Assembly: GCF_001552635.1 (NCBI RefSeq)
Contig: NZ_BCRO01000027.1
Coordinates: 157,766-221,765, forward strand
DNA length: 64,000 bases
Direction: 5' to 3'
Source of the DNA: Actinomadura hibisca NBRC 15177
GTDB taxonomy: Bacteria > Actinomycetota > Actinomycetes > Streptosporangiales > Streptosporangiaceae
The first letter of the stretch is position 1. The number at the start of each line of letters is the position of its first letter. The position numbers were made by a program, and so were the translations under genes. The notes below the pieces were generated by a model that made no database searches, was not told the origin of the DNA, and saw only the letters and a program-made list of their open reading frames with translations. Below, piece by piece: positions 45,442 to 54,081 of this stretch.

Positions 45442-46084
45442 TTTTCTCCTCTGGCAGGGGGTGTCCGCCCTGCATGGGCGGGGAGATGATCTCCGTTGCC
45501 AGCAGCTAATTGGACTTCTCGTGCAACTCCAGACGAGTCAGGGCAAAGGAACCTTTGCATCCTGATGATCAGTGCAAACTGAGAAAAGTCGTCAGTCAGG
45601 TAAACCTGAGAGCGGCCTGAACGTCGATCCTATGTTCGAGGGTGAAAGTCGAGGTGAGAATTTCGGGTGCCCTAAACAAGTGTTATGGATCAATGTGTCA
45701 TCGGCTGCCGGTGCGCGGAGTGTGACGGTCGATTCGAAGTAATGTCCGGAGCCCACCGCTGTTCGGCCCGCGCGGCGCCATTCCTCACTGCCGCTGACCT
45801 GCGCTGGTTTCGACCTCGCCTAGCCCCGCTCCGACCGCCAGGGCGACGCATGGACGCAAGCCAGCCGCAACGGTGGGCTCGCCAATGACCACCAGTACGT
45901 CAGCGCTGTTGTCCTCTTGCGCGAACGAGCTTGACCATCACTATTCAGATGAACTTTTTCATCGTGTGGATCACCGTGCTGCGCTTAGGAAGCCTTCGTC
46001 TGGAATGGACACTGATCGCTGTGTTTGCCCGCGTGGATCGGCTCCAGCGCGGTTCTCGTGCTGGAGCCAGTCCTGTGTGCTTGT
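45442..46084. other. Intergenic region with no supported gene
   Basis: About 640 bases between the I36-type gene and the last gene of the transfer array. A 67-codon open frame on the plus strand (45685-45888) has CxxC motifs near its start but no ribosome-binding site, and I do not support it. Confidence 0.5.
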
Positions 46085-46384
46085 TCAGGTGATGAGGCGG
46101 AACGGACGGTCGTCCGGGGACGGCTGTTGGGGTCTGTCCGGGGTTTGGTCGAGGGCCTGGTTGATGGGGGTCGGGAAGTCCAGAGCTGGCGTGGGGGTGC
46201 TGGAAGTTGTGCTGGTCAGGCGGGATGACAGGCGGTCGACGAGGGTGGTGAGGTCTTTCACGAGCATCTGGTAGTCGTTCGCGTCGCGTGGGGCGGGGGC
46301 GATTTCGTGGCTGAACTCCAGCCAGCGCATGTTCGTGTGGATCTCGGTGAGTTCGTCAAGGTCGCGGCGGAGCTCGGCGGACAT
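46085..46384 (-). CDS. Short hypothetical protein with FPTPI tail motif
   Basis: A 99-residue protein. The N-terminal 60 residues are helical and charged (LRRDLDELTEIHTNMRWLEF). Near the C-terminus it has ALDFPTPINQAL, which shares the FPTPI core with the neighbouring 46427 gene. It is the last gene of the transfer array, 42 bases downstream of the 500-residue protein. Function unknown. Confidence 0.6.
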   Translation of the reverse strand: MSAELRRDLDELTEIHTNMRWLEFSHEIAPAPRDANDYQMLVKDLTTLVDRLSSRLTSTTSSTPTPALDFPTPINQALDQTPDRPQQPSPDDRPFRLIT

Positions 46385-46426
46385 TCCGAGGCTCTTACGG
46401 GTGTTGATGGCGGCCTCCGGTGGATG

Positions 46427-47929
46427 TCATCTGGGGGAGCGTCCCTTCGGGGCGGCGGATCTTGGGGGCTGATTGGTGGTCCCTTCTTTAGTGGGGACGG
46501 GGGTGATGGCTTTGGTGATCGGGGTGGGGAAGCTGGAGCTGGCTAGCGCGGCTGGGGTCGGCTGTGGGGTGGCCAGGGCGCGGGTCGCGGTGAGGCGCTG
46601 TTGGACGAGGGCCAGGTCCGCGGCTTGCTCAGGTGGGCCGGGGGCCATGTGCTGGATGGCTTCGCCGAGTTCGGTGAGCGTTCTTTCGCCTGCGGCTTGA
46701 AGGTTTTCGTACAACTGGTTCAGTTCGGGGATCGCGGGCCGGCTGTCTGGTCCCCTCGTTCGGTCGGCGAGCGTTGCTAGATCAGTGGTGGCGGCGTGGT
46801 GGCGTCGGGCGATCTCTTTGCAGGTGTCGGTGACTTTCAGGGCGGTCAGTGCCACGGTTCTGATGTCGGAGGGGCCGGGGGCGATCTGTTCGGGTGGGGT
46901 GAGTCGGGTGGTCGCCGTGTGGTGGGGGCGCCAGGCGGGATCGGTGAAGGTGAGCCGCCCCAGGCGTAGTACGAGGTCGCCCGCGTCCAGGGCGGAGCCC
47001 GCCACGGGCAGGCTGTGCTGATCGGTGAGATCGTGCAGTTTGCGGGCCACCGCTCTCCATTTGTTCGCGTTGTGGCCCATGGCTCTTTTCGTCGCGAGCA
47101 GTGCCTCGGCGGTCGTCTTGGTTTCGAGCTCTTCGGCTCGTCGGCTGAGCTGATTGAGGAGACGGCAGTTGATGTCGGAGGCGATGGCGGCGGCGCGGGC
47201 GACGTAGCGCCAAGTCGCGACGGAGCTGGGAGTGGTGTCGGCGTTCAGTCGCTGGAGGCTGAGCTCGATTCCCGCCAAGAGTTGGGAGCGTTCTTCGTTG
47301 TGGGAGGGCGGGAGACGTTCGGGTGCGTGCCGGAACGGGATGGCGGTGACGCCGGATGGATGCTCGTGACCGAACACGCTGGTCAGCAGGGCGGCATTGA
47401 GCAGGGGACTTCCGGCCGTGTGTGCTTCTGGTCCGGCGCGTAAGGCCACGTGTCCTGCTGCTGCGGCGTGTTGGCTGAGGGTGTGCAGTAGGGAGCGGGC
47501 GGTGTCGGTCGCCGCGATGACGGCGGCGTTGGCCGACAGGACCTGTCCTTGGTCCGGTGTTTTGGTGATGTGGGTGTCGAGCAGGTCCAGGCCGCATCCC
47601 AGGGCCAGGGACGTTCCGCGCAGGTGCTTGGCGAGTTGAGGGCCGTCGGTCTCGTTCCAGCCTGGTGGTCCGAGAAGTTCTTGCGCTTGGCGGAGGAGTG
47701 CGCCTGCTCGGCGCGCGGCGTCTTGGATGCCGGTGTCGTGCTCGTAGGGCGTGCCGAAGCCCGCGGCTATCTGGTCGGTGTAGCGGATGAGGACGTGGGT
47801 GAAGCGGGCCAGTTCGTAGGTTGTCGCGGGGTGGCGGGCCTGGGCGGTGGTGGTCGGGTGGTTGAGTGTCCGGCGGACTTCGGCCAGGTGTCCGTCGGCT
47901 ACCTCGATCATGTCTCCGAAGGTGACCAT
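46427..47929 (-). CDS. Large helical hypothetical protein of the transfer array
   Basis: A 500-residue protein, mainly helical, with no recognised domain. The ATG at 47929 is 6 bases after the end of the B1 gene. A longer open frame exists but would overlap two other genes. Features include LLRQAQELLGPPGW (about residues 78-91) and an Ala-rich middle. Near the end it has LASSSFPTPITKAI, the shared tail motif. Its size and position after two small and one medium gene suggest a fused or enlarged relative of the small families, but this is inference. Confidence 0.65.
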   Translation of the reverse strand: MVTFGDMIEVADGHLAEVRRTLNHPTTTAQARHPATTYELARFTHVLIRYTDQIAAGFGTPYEHDTGIQDAARRAGALLRQAQELLGPPGWNETDGPQLAKHLRGTSLALGCGLDLLDTHITKTPDQGQVLSANAAVIAATDTARSLLHTLSQHAAAAGHVALRAGPEAHTAGSPLLNAALLTSVFGHEHPSGVTAIPFRHAPERLPPSHNEERSQLLAGIELSLQRLNADTTPSSVATWRYVARAAAIASDINCRLLNQLSRRAEELETKTTAEALLATKRAMGHNANKWRAVARKLHDLTDQHSLPVAGSALDAGDLVLRLGRLTFTDPAWRPHHTATTRLTPPEQIAPGPSDIRTVALTALKVTDTCKEIARRHHAATTDLATLADRTRGPDSRPAIPELNQLYENLQAAGERTLTELGEAIQHMAPGPPEQAADLALVQQRLTATRALATPQPTPAALASSSFPTPITKAITPVPTKEGTTNQPPRSAAPKGRSPR

Positions 47930-47934
47930 GGCGG

Positions 47935-48315
47935 CTACCGGAGGATGTGCAGGAGCCGGCCCGCGTGCAGCGACGCTCGCAGGCAGGCGACCATGTCGGC
48001 CGGACCTTCGGCCCGCTCGGCGGCCTTGAGCAGGTTCGCCAGGGCGGCGTCGGCCGCCTTGAGAAGGAACTCCGGCGCGGTACGGGCGGTGAGGTCGGAG
48101 ATGCGAACCGGGGGCTGGGGAGGTGCGAGTTCGAGTGCCGGGGCGCGCTCCAGCGAGGCCAGGAGCTCGACGACCTCGTTCTCGGCGGCGCTCCATTTCA
48201 GGAAGCCGTCGGGGTCCCGGTCGATGTGGGCGGTGATGATCGCCTTCGCCTCGTTCATCGCGCGGCGGGTGTTCATCAGCAAGGTGATGGCCTGCTCGGC
48301 AGGGGTGTAGCTCAT
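47935..48315 (-). CDS. Family B small helical protein (copy 1)
   Basis: A 126-residue helical protein. The C-terminus ADMVACLRASLHAGRLLHIL is nearly the same pattern as copy 2 and related to copy 3 (CLxAxxHAGRxxHILR). The rest is weakly similar between the copies. It is 15 bases downstream of the family A1 gene, consistent with an A-B unit. Function unknown. Confidence 0.65.
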   Translation of the reverse strand: MSYTPAEQAITLLMNTRRAMNEAKAIITAHIDRDPDGFLKWSAAENEVVELLASLERAPALELAPPQPPVRISDLTARTAPEFLLKAADAALANLLKAAERAEGPADMVACLRASLHAGRLLHILR

Positions 48316-48330
48316 GTCCTTCTCCTTTGG

Positions 48331-49092
48331 TCAGGCCGTGCGGCGGTCGCCGTTGGTGGGTGATGAGGGTGGGGTTTGCCTGGGACGGAGAGTTTCGGCT
48401 GGCGGGACGCCATCGGTGATGTCGGTGGGGAAGTCGTGTGAGGCCAGTTCGGCGGAGGTGGCGGACGGGCGGGACGTCGTTTGCCTGATGCGGGGTGCGA
48501 GGTCGGTGAGCAGTTCGTGGGTGGTGGTGCCGCTCCAGTCGGCCAAGGCGTCCAGCAGCAGTTCGTAGGTGCGGCGGTCGGCGTCGGTGTGCGGACCGCG
48601 CAGGCGCGCGGCCTGGTCGACCAGCACCTGCTCGGCCTGGTCGGCGCGGGTGATGGTGAGCGGTCCCGTCGGAGTCGGTGGGAACGGTGGCGCGTTGTCC
48701 AGGGCCACGGCGGGTTCTTCGCGGATGTAGGGCAGGCCGGACACTTTGACCAGGTAGGTCTGGTCGCCGTTGGGAGCGTGGCTGGTGTCGATGACGGTGC
48801 CGCGCAGGCGGGGCTGGAGACGGAACTGCACCTCGTCGCCGATCTCGTACTGCTTCTGCGCGGCAATCTCGTCGGCGTAGGTCTCGCGTCCGGCCGACAC
48901 CGCTTCGACGAAGTCGACGCCGTGCGCGGTCGCGTAGTGCTCTAGGTCGCAGAGCATGGCCGCCATCAGGGCTTGGGTGTAGATCGGGTCGCTGGGCAGG
49001 GCGGAAGGGGAGTCGAACGTGCTTTCCTCGTAGGCGCTGAGCGCGCGGCTCGCGTCGGTGATGCGCTGGGCGTTGGCGTCGCTGTCGGTCAT
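48331..49092 (-). CDS. Family A hypothetical protein (copy 1)
   Basis: A 253-residue protein. The N-terminal helix pair ALMAAMLCDLEHYATAHGVD, a beta-rich centre (GDEVQFRLQPRLRGTVIDTS) and ELLLDALADWSGTTTHELLT in the C-terminal half are shared in pattern with the 50123 and 50965 genes. The tail motif is ASHDFPTDITDG. The beta centre looks like a small SH3- or KOW-like barrel, which is a guess. It is 8 bases after copy B2. Function unknown. Confidence 0.65.
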   Translation of the reverse strand: MTDSDANAQRITDASRALSAYEESTFDSPSALPSDPIYTQALMAAMLCDLEHYATAHGVDFVEAVSAGRETYADEIAAQKQYEIGDEVQFRLQPRLRGTVIDTSHAPNGDQTYLVKVSGLPYIREEPAVALDNAPPFPPTPTGPLTITRADQAEQVLVDQAARLRGPHTDADRRTYELLLDALADWSGTTTHELLTDLAPRIRQTTSRPSATSAELASHDFPTDITDGVPPAETLRPRQTPPSSPTNGDRRTA

Positions 49093-49100
49093 GGGCCGCC

Positions 49101-49502
49101 TTACCGCAGGATGTGGTGGACGCGGCCCGCGTGGTGCGCCGCCTGCAGGCAGGCGGCGTGGTCGGCGGCCCCGGTGACCTTGGCGGCGCCCAGCAGCGAC
49201 TGGGCCACACCGCCGGCGAGCTGGGCGATGGCCTGGGCGAGTTCACGGTGCTCGGAGTCGGCGACCGGCCTGTTGTTGGAAGGCCAGATCAGTGCCGGCG
49301 CCTCGGTGAGCGCCCACCAGCCGGCGGTGGCCTGGGCCAGGGCGGTGGAGTAGGTGGCGTGGTACTCCTCGGGGGCGATCTCGGTGAGCAGGGTGGTGGC
49401 GCGCTCGGCCGTCTCCAGGCCGGCGAACGTGGCGGTGAGCAGGGCGGGCAGGGAGTCGGCGGCGGTGAGCTGCTTGGTGACGAAGGTGAGGTGGTCGCGC
49501 AT
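49101..49502 (-). CDS. Family B small helical protein (copy 2)
   Basis: A 133-residue helical protein beginning MRDHLTFVTKQLT. The C-terminus ADHAACLQAAHHAGRVHHIL matches the pattern in copy 1. The central part is Ala/Leu rich with a Trp pair (AGWWALTEAPALIWPSNN). It lies between copies B3 and A1. The ATG at 49502 is preferred over an upstream GTG at 49520. Function unknown. Confidence 0.62.
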   Translation of the reverse strand: MRDHLTFVTKQLTAADSLPALLTATFAGLETAERATTLLTEIAPEEYHATYSTALAQATAGWWALTEAPALIWPSNNRPVADSEHRELAQAIAQLAGGVAQSLLGAAKVTGAADHAACLQAAHHAGRVHHILR

Positions 49503-49657
49503 GGGGACTCCAGAGGGCATGGCAGGGTTGAGTATCTAAAGCATCCTCAGCTGTTTTGATCCACTGAAGTTGCTGGCAGTTCGAGAGTGCCTGGCGAGAT
49601 GAACTTCGTCAATTACTGTTGATGAGTTTCTTGTTACTGGCTGTAAGTTGGCGTCGG

Positions 49658-50113
49658 TCAGGATGGGGCGTCGGTGGGTCGGGCGTTCCGCGAAGAGTGC
49701 AGGGCCGCGGTGAGGTCGTTGCCGTGGAGGGCGGCGCGCAGGCAACACGCCTCGTCGTCGCAGCGGTCGGCCTGCTCGGCGGCTTCGAGCAGGAACGTCA
49801 GCAGGTCCTCGGCCAACTCGATGAGCAGGTCGGTCACGGTGGCGATGTCGTTGACCGCGAACGCGACGGTCGGTGGTGGCGTCGTGAGCGGCCAGCGGAT
49901 CGAGTGGGCTTCCGCGAGCGCGCCACGAGCACGGGCGGCGTGTTCTTGGGCGGCGGCCCAGCGGGGCGGAGGATCGAGCGGGTCGAGGAACGCCAGCTCC
50001 TGGATCGTGTTCTCGATGAGCTCCAGGGCGTAGTAGGAGGCGGCCAGGCGCTGGGGCAGCTCCTGCTCTGGCAATAGCGAGGCGATGGCGCGGCGGATCA
50101 GCGGGACGGACAC
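49658..50113 (-). CDS. Family B-like small helical protein (copy 3)
   Basis: A 151-residue helical protein. The end DDEACCLRAALHGNDLTAAL is a diverged form of the family B tail. The middle has VNDIATVTDLLIELAEDLLT, a helix with regular Leu spacing. It is 9 bases after the A2 gene. The 155 bases before copy B2 hold no gene. Function unknown. Confidence 0.6.
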   Translation of the reverse strand: MSVPLIRRAIASLLPEQELPQRLAASYYALELIENTIQELAFLDPLDPPPRWAAAQEHAARARGALAEAHSIRWPLTTPPPTVAFAVNDIATVTDLLIELAEDLLTFLLEAAEQADRCDDEACCLRAALHGNDLTAALHSSRNARPTDAPS

Positions 50114-50122
50114 GGAGCCTCC

Positions 50123-50947
50123 TCAGGGATGGATGCCGTTCGAGCGGAGCGACGGGGATGGGGCGGGACGGGGCGGCGGTTCGGTGGCGTCGATGCCGGT
50201 GCCGGCACGGCCGGGAAAGTCCCGTGCGGCGAGTCGCGCCGCGTCCGGCCCTGTGTGCCTGGCGTCCGCTTCGATGAGCTCGCTCACGGCGGTGGTGCAC
50301 TGGGGCAGCAGCAGGGCGCCGAGACGTTCGGTGCTCAGACCGCACCAGTCGGCGAGAGTCTCGCTGAGGAGGCGGTAGTCCTCGCAGTCCTCGTACCGGG
50401 GGTGGTCGTCGTGGCTGTCGGCCAGGCCGATGCGGGCCACCGCCTGGATCAACGTCTCCTCCGCTTGCAGAGGATCGACCACGATCCCCTGGTAGGTGCG
50501 GACGGGAGGGAACGAGCGCGCGGGTATGACCTCGTCGGCGGTGAACCAGTGGCCACGGGCGTCGCAGGGACAGCGGATCTTGTAGGAGGGCTCACCGGAC
50601 TGGGCGCTGGAGACTTCGGTGACCGTTCCGACGAGCGGGAGTTCGGCTTCACGGGCTTGGTCTGCGGCGACGCCAGTGAGCCGGGCGGCGGTGCCGACGT
50701 TGAGTTGTTCGGCGCGGTCGCTGTCGTAGTAGACCGTCGCCTCGTGCAGGCATTTCTCGAAGTTCAGGCTATTCAGGCGGCTGTAACGCATGAGATCGGC
50801 GAGGAGGCCGGACAGCAGCACGTCCTTGGCGGCCGAGGCGTCGAGGCCGGTCAAGCCGTAGGTCTGTCCGAAGCGGGCTAGGTAGGCGTCCAGCGCGCTG
50901 GACGCCAGGTCGGCACCCTGGACGGCCTTGGAACCGTGGTCAGGCAT
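50123..50947 (-). CDS. Family A hypothetical protein (copy 2)
   Basis: A 274-residue protein. It shares the family A layout: SALDAYLARF, LLADLMRYS, a beta centre with RCPCDARGHW, LLSETLADWCGLSTERLGAL and the tail ARLAARDFPGRAG. It is 17 bases after A3 and 9 bases before B3. The Cys-x-Cys at the centre and other Cys suggest a possible metal site, but the other copies lack it. Function unknown. Confidence 0.65.
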   Translation of the reverse strand: MPDHGSKAVQGADLASSALDAYLARFGQTYGLTGLDASAAKDVLLSGLLADLMRYSRLNSLNFEKCLHEATVYYDSDRAEQLNVGTAARLTGVAADQAREAELPLVGTVTEVSSAQSGEPSYKIRCPCDARGHWFTADEVIPARSFPPVRTYQGIVVDPLQAEETLIQAVARIGLADSHDDHPRYEDCEDYRLLSETLADWCGLSTERLGALLLPQCTTAVSELIEADARHTGPDAARLAARDFPGRAGTGIDATEPPPRPAPSPSLRSNGIHP

Positions 50948-50964
50948 GAGGTTCTCCGGTGAGG

Positions 50965-51780
50965 TCAGGGGCGATGGGTGGCGCGAGGGGAATTGCGCTG
51001 GCCAGGGCTGTTGGTGCGTCGTTCGGGCTGTGGGGCGTCGATGTTGGGCGTAGGCGGGAAGTCCTTGGCCGCGACCTGCGCCGCATGGTCAGAGGTAGAA
51101 CCGGTCGCGAACGCGGCCTGGGCGATCTCGCGCGCGAGGCCGAACAGCACGCGCCTGGGACTGGTGCCGGTCCAGGCGGCCAACGCTTCGGCGAGCTGCT
51201 GTTGCCCGAGCGCGTCGTCGGGGGAGATCTCCTTTCCGGTCCGCTGCGCATGCAGGACGCGGGCACCGACGGCTACCAGGGCCTTCTCCGCCTCAGCCGC
51301 ACCGGTGACGATGCCTGCCTGAGTGGTGATGTGGGGGAAGCGCGGCTGAGCCGGAAACAGGTCAGAAGGAGCGAGGAGGAATTCGCCAGCAGGGACGCCG
51401 GGAAAGCGCACGGTGCATTCGACGCTGCTGCTGCCGACGGGGCGGATCGCCGAGACGTAACCGCGTTTGCCGCGCATCGCCGTGACCGGTCCGGTTCCGG
51501 TTACGTCCGTCCGCACCTGCACTTCGGCGTTGATCGGGTAAGTGCGGGCGGAGGACGGCCGCTGCTGGTACCTGGCCACCTCGCGGAGGGTGTTGACGTC
51601 CAGGTCGATGCCTGCATGCTCGGCGTAGGCCGCCAGGTCGGCCAGCAGTGACCGGATGAGCATGCCGGCCAGCATCGGGCTGCCGCGATAGGTGATCGTT
51701 TGGAGGCCGATCGCGCGCTGTTCGTACGCGTCCAGCGCGATCTCGGCGGACTTGGTCGGGTCGTGGTCGGGGTTGGTCAC
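50965..51780 (-). CDS. Family A hypothetical protein (copy 3)
   Basis: A 271-residue protein with the family A layout: EIALDAYEQRA, LLADLAAYAEHAGIDLDVNT, a beta centre with RGKRGYVSAIRPVGSSSVEC, LAEALAAWTGTSPRRVL and the tail AAKDFPPTPNID. The GTG at 51780 overlaps the stop of the DUF4913 gene (GTGA), showing coupling. It is the first of the A/B array in the direction of transcription. Confidence 0.66.
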   Translation of the reverse strand: MTNPDHDPTKSAEIALDAYEQRAIGLQTITYRGSPMLAGMLIRSLLADLAAYAEHAGIDLDVNTLREVARYQQRPSSARTYPINAEVQVRTDVTGTGPVTAMRGKRGYVSAIRPVGSSSVECTVRFPGVPAGEFLLAPSDLFPAQPRFPHITTQAGIVTGAAEAEKALVAVGARVLHAQRTGKEISPDDALGQQQLAEALAAWTGTSPRRVLFGLAREIAQAAFATGSTSDHAAQVAAKDFPPTPNIDAPQPERRTNSPGQRNSPRATHRP

Positions 51781-52181
51781 CGCTCCGGCTCCTCGGGGGT
51801 GGCCCACCAGCCGGGCGGGGCTGGGATGAGGGCGGCCTGGTGCGGGTCGAGGTGCTCGCTCTCGGTGCACTGGTAGAAGGGACCTCGCGCACCGAGCAGG
51901 ACGGGGAGTTGGTGGTCCAGGTGGTCGCGGTACCACAGGGCCATGCCGGTGGCTCCCTGGATCCGCATGGCCTCCCAGGCGTACCAGAGGGCGGTGAGGC
52001 GCGAGATCGCTTCGGAGTGCTCCCACCATCGCGCGCACCAGCGGAACTCGCCGCCGAGGGTGCGCCGGTACATGGGGACGAAGTGGTTCGTCACCCAGGT
52101 TTCGAGGTCGGGGAAGAGCGGCTGGGGAGGGTCGGCTACGTCGTTGTCGGTGGGCTGGGGCTTCTCTTGGGTCGTGGCCAC
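51777..52181 (-). CDS. DUF4913 domain protein
   Basis: A 134-residue protein. The family pattern is seen in LFPDLETWVTNHFVPMYRR, FRWCARWWEHSEAISRLTAL and WYRDHLDHQLPVLL. DUF4913 proteins are typical of actinomycete conjugative elements next to the coupling ATPase; their role is unknown. The gene lies 76 bases downstream of the VirD4-like gene and is coupled to A3. Confidence 0.85.
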   Translation of the reverse strand: MATTQEKPQPTDNDVADPPQPLFPDLETWVTNHFVPMYRRTLGGEFRWCARWWEHSEAISRLTALWYAWEAMRIQGATGMALWYRDHLDHQLPVLLGARGPFYQCTESEHLDPHQAALIPAPPGWWATPEEPER

Positions 52182-52257
52182 GCGGTCTCCGTGATGTGTT
52201 GCTTCATGGGCGGGTGCTTCCTTCCGTGCGGTGGGTGTTACTGGCTGGTGGAGCTGG

Positions 52258-54081
52258 TCAGTGCAGGGGCGGCTCCTTGCTCAGGTCGACGGGGCTTTCG
52301 GTGCTGTAGTGGCGGCGGGCGGCTGCGGCGATGGCGGTGTCGGCCGTTTGGATGGCCTGGTTGATCGGGTTGGCGTGGGGACCGGTGTACCAGGGGCGCA
52401 GCCGGATCAGCGCGGGTTTGGTGCCCGTGGCCAGCAGGAGGGCGGTGCCGGTGGGCAGGGCACGGATGTCTGCCGCTTCGAGGATTTCTTGGCGGCGCAG
52501 GGAGATCTGCTGGGAAGCGCGGCCGTCGCTGTAGGTGATGGAGCGGACGGGGACGTCGTGTTGGCCGGTCAGGGTGGCCAGGTCTTTGGTGAGGCGTGGG
52601 GAGTCGATGCCTGCGCCGATGAGTTTGCGGGTGGCCGCGCCCCACAGGGCGGCCATGCCGGGCTCGCCCCAGACGGTGACGCCCTGCTCGTAGGACTGCA
52701 GGATGGTCACCGGAATGATGCCGCGTGATCCGAGGTGGGAGTAGAGCTGGGGCAGGTCGGCGATGCGGCAGATGTTGGCGGCCTCGTCCAGGGCGACTAC
52801 CAGGGGCGGGTCCAGGCGGCCGCCGGACTGTTCGGCGCGGCGTTCGGCGGCGCGCATCGTGAGGTCGGTGAGCGCGGCGATCAGCGGGGCCGCCGCCGAC
52901 AGTGACTTCGACAGTAGGTAGAGGGTGTCGCAGGAGGCGGCGAAGTCGTCGGGAGCGAAAACCGGCAGATCGTCGTGCGGGGTGACCCAGGCGAGGATTT
53001 CCTGGTCGCGGAGGGCTTTGGTGGCGGTGCGGGCGGTCTGGTAGATGCCGTCGCGGGTCTCGACCGCGCCGTTCTGGGTGCCTTTGAGCGAGGACGCCAT
53101 GAGCTGGAACCCGGCGGTGTGCAGCAGTTCGATGGGGGTGGGGACGGCGGGTTCGTCCAGCCATTGCGCGACGTGGTGCAGGGTGCGGCCGGAGGTGGCG
53201 GCGGCCAGGAACAGCGCGCAGAGGAGGTCTTGGGCGGCCGGTCCCCACAGATCTTTCTTCTGGTCGTCGGCGACGGTGAGGACGAAATGTCCGGCCAGGC
53301 GGTGTGCCTCTTCGACGGTGTTCAGACCGGAGAGCAGGTCGCACCACCAGTCCTGGAGTTGGTAGGTGATGTGCTGGGGGTCGAACAGCCAGATCTTGCC
53401 GCGGGTGCGTTCGGCGCGGACGGTGGCGATGGCCGACCACAGGTCGGCCTTGTTGCTGGTGGCGATGACCGGACCGGGCGCCGACAGCACGTGCGGGATG
53501 CTCTGGGTGGTGGTCTTGCCGGAGCGTGGTGCCATGAACGCCACCACGGTGTCCTCCCACGAGGTGAACAACGTTGCGCCGCTGCTTTTGCCGGGGAGCA
53601 TCTCCTCGCCGAGCACCAGGCCGACCTCGTCCGGGGAAAGCCGCGCCGGAGTGGTGCCGCTGAGGGAGCGGCGCAGTGCGACGGCCTTCTTGGCTGCGGC
53701 GTCGGGCTTGAGCGCGGTCAGGCCGGGGTTGTCGGCCAATGCGGCGATCGGGTCATCGGGCGCTGGACGGCGGTTGGCGATGTGCCGCCAAATCTTCCAG
53801 GTCAATGCGGTTGTAGTGAAGATGAAAGCGCCGAGGAGCAGCAGTACCAGAGGCGTCGGCGTTCCGGGCCATAGTTCGTCGGTTCGGCGGCGGACGGCGG
53901 TGACCGCGAAATCGACGCCGAACCTCATGACGCGTCCGCCTGTCATCATGGCGGCGCACTTGGCGGCGGCCCAGACGACCCAGAGCGCGCCGAACGGCGC
54001 CCAGCAGCCGACGAGCACCATCCACCCGCCGGCGGCATGGGAGTCCCAGATCGAAGGGCGAGGCCCCAGCGCACGGGTCAT
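52258..54081 (-). CDS. VirD4/TraG-like conjugative coupling protein
   Basis: A 607-residue membrane ATPase. Two N-terminal membrane segments lie near residues 20-50 and 75-95. Walker A is APRSGKTTT and Walker B VVALDEAANI, with the TraG-type QSYEQ and a late RLRPWYTGPH. It links the relaxosome to the secretion channel and pumps DNA. The ATG overlaps the VirB4-like stop (ATGA). The longer open frame upstream is not coding in this frame, since that region encodes the VirB4-like protein. Confidence 0.9.
   Translation of the reverse strand: MTRALGPRPSIWDSHAAGGWMVLVGCWAPFGALWVVWAAAKCAAMMTGGRVMRFGVDFAVTAVRRRTDELWPGTPTPLVLLLLGAFIFTTTALTWKIWRHIANRRPAPDDPIAALADNPGLTALKPDAAAKKAVALRRSLSGTTPARLSPDEVGLVLGEEMLPGKSSGATLFTSWEDTVVAFMAPRSGKTTTQSIPHVLSAPGPVIATSNKADLWSAIATVRAERTRGKIWLFDPQHITYQLQDWWCDLLSGLNTVEEAHRLAGHFVLTVADDQKKDLWGPAAQDLLCALFLAAATSGRTLHHVAQWLDEPAVPTPIELLHTAGFQLMASSLKGTQNGAVETRDGIYQTARTATKALRDQEILAWVTPHDDLPVFAPDDFAASCDTLYLLSKSLSAAAPLIAALTDLTMRAAERRAEQSGGRLDPPLVVALDEAANICRIADLPQLYSHLGSRGIIPVTILQSYEQGVTVWGEPGMAALWGAATRKLIGAGIDSPRLTKDLATLTGQHDVPVRSITYSDGRASQQISLRRQEILEAADIRALPTGTALLLATGTKPALIRLRPWYTGPHANPINQAIQTADTAIAAAARRHYSTESPVDLSKEPPLH

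Noticed and set aside
45685..45888. Small plus-strand ORF with CxxC motifs
   Set aside because: No ribosome-binding site and codon pattern unlike the neighbours.
46427..49246. 939-codon open frame as one gene
   Set aside because: It runs over two genes in other frames that have good starts, motifs and spacing; the real gene begins at 47929.
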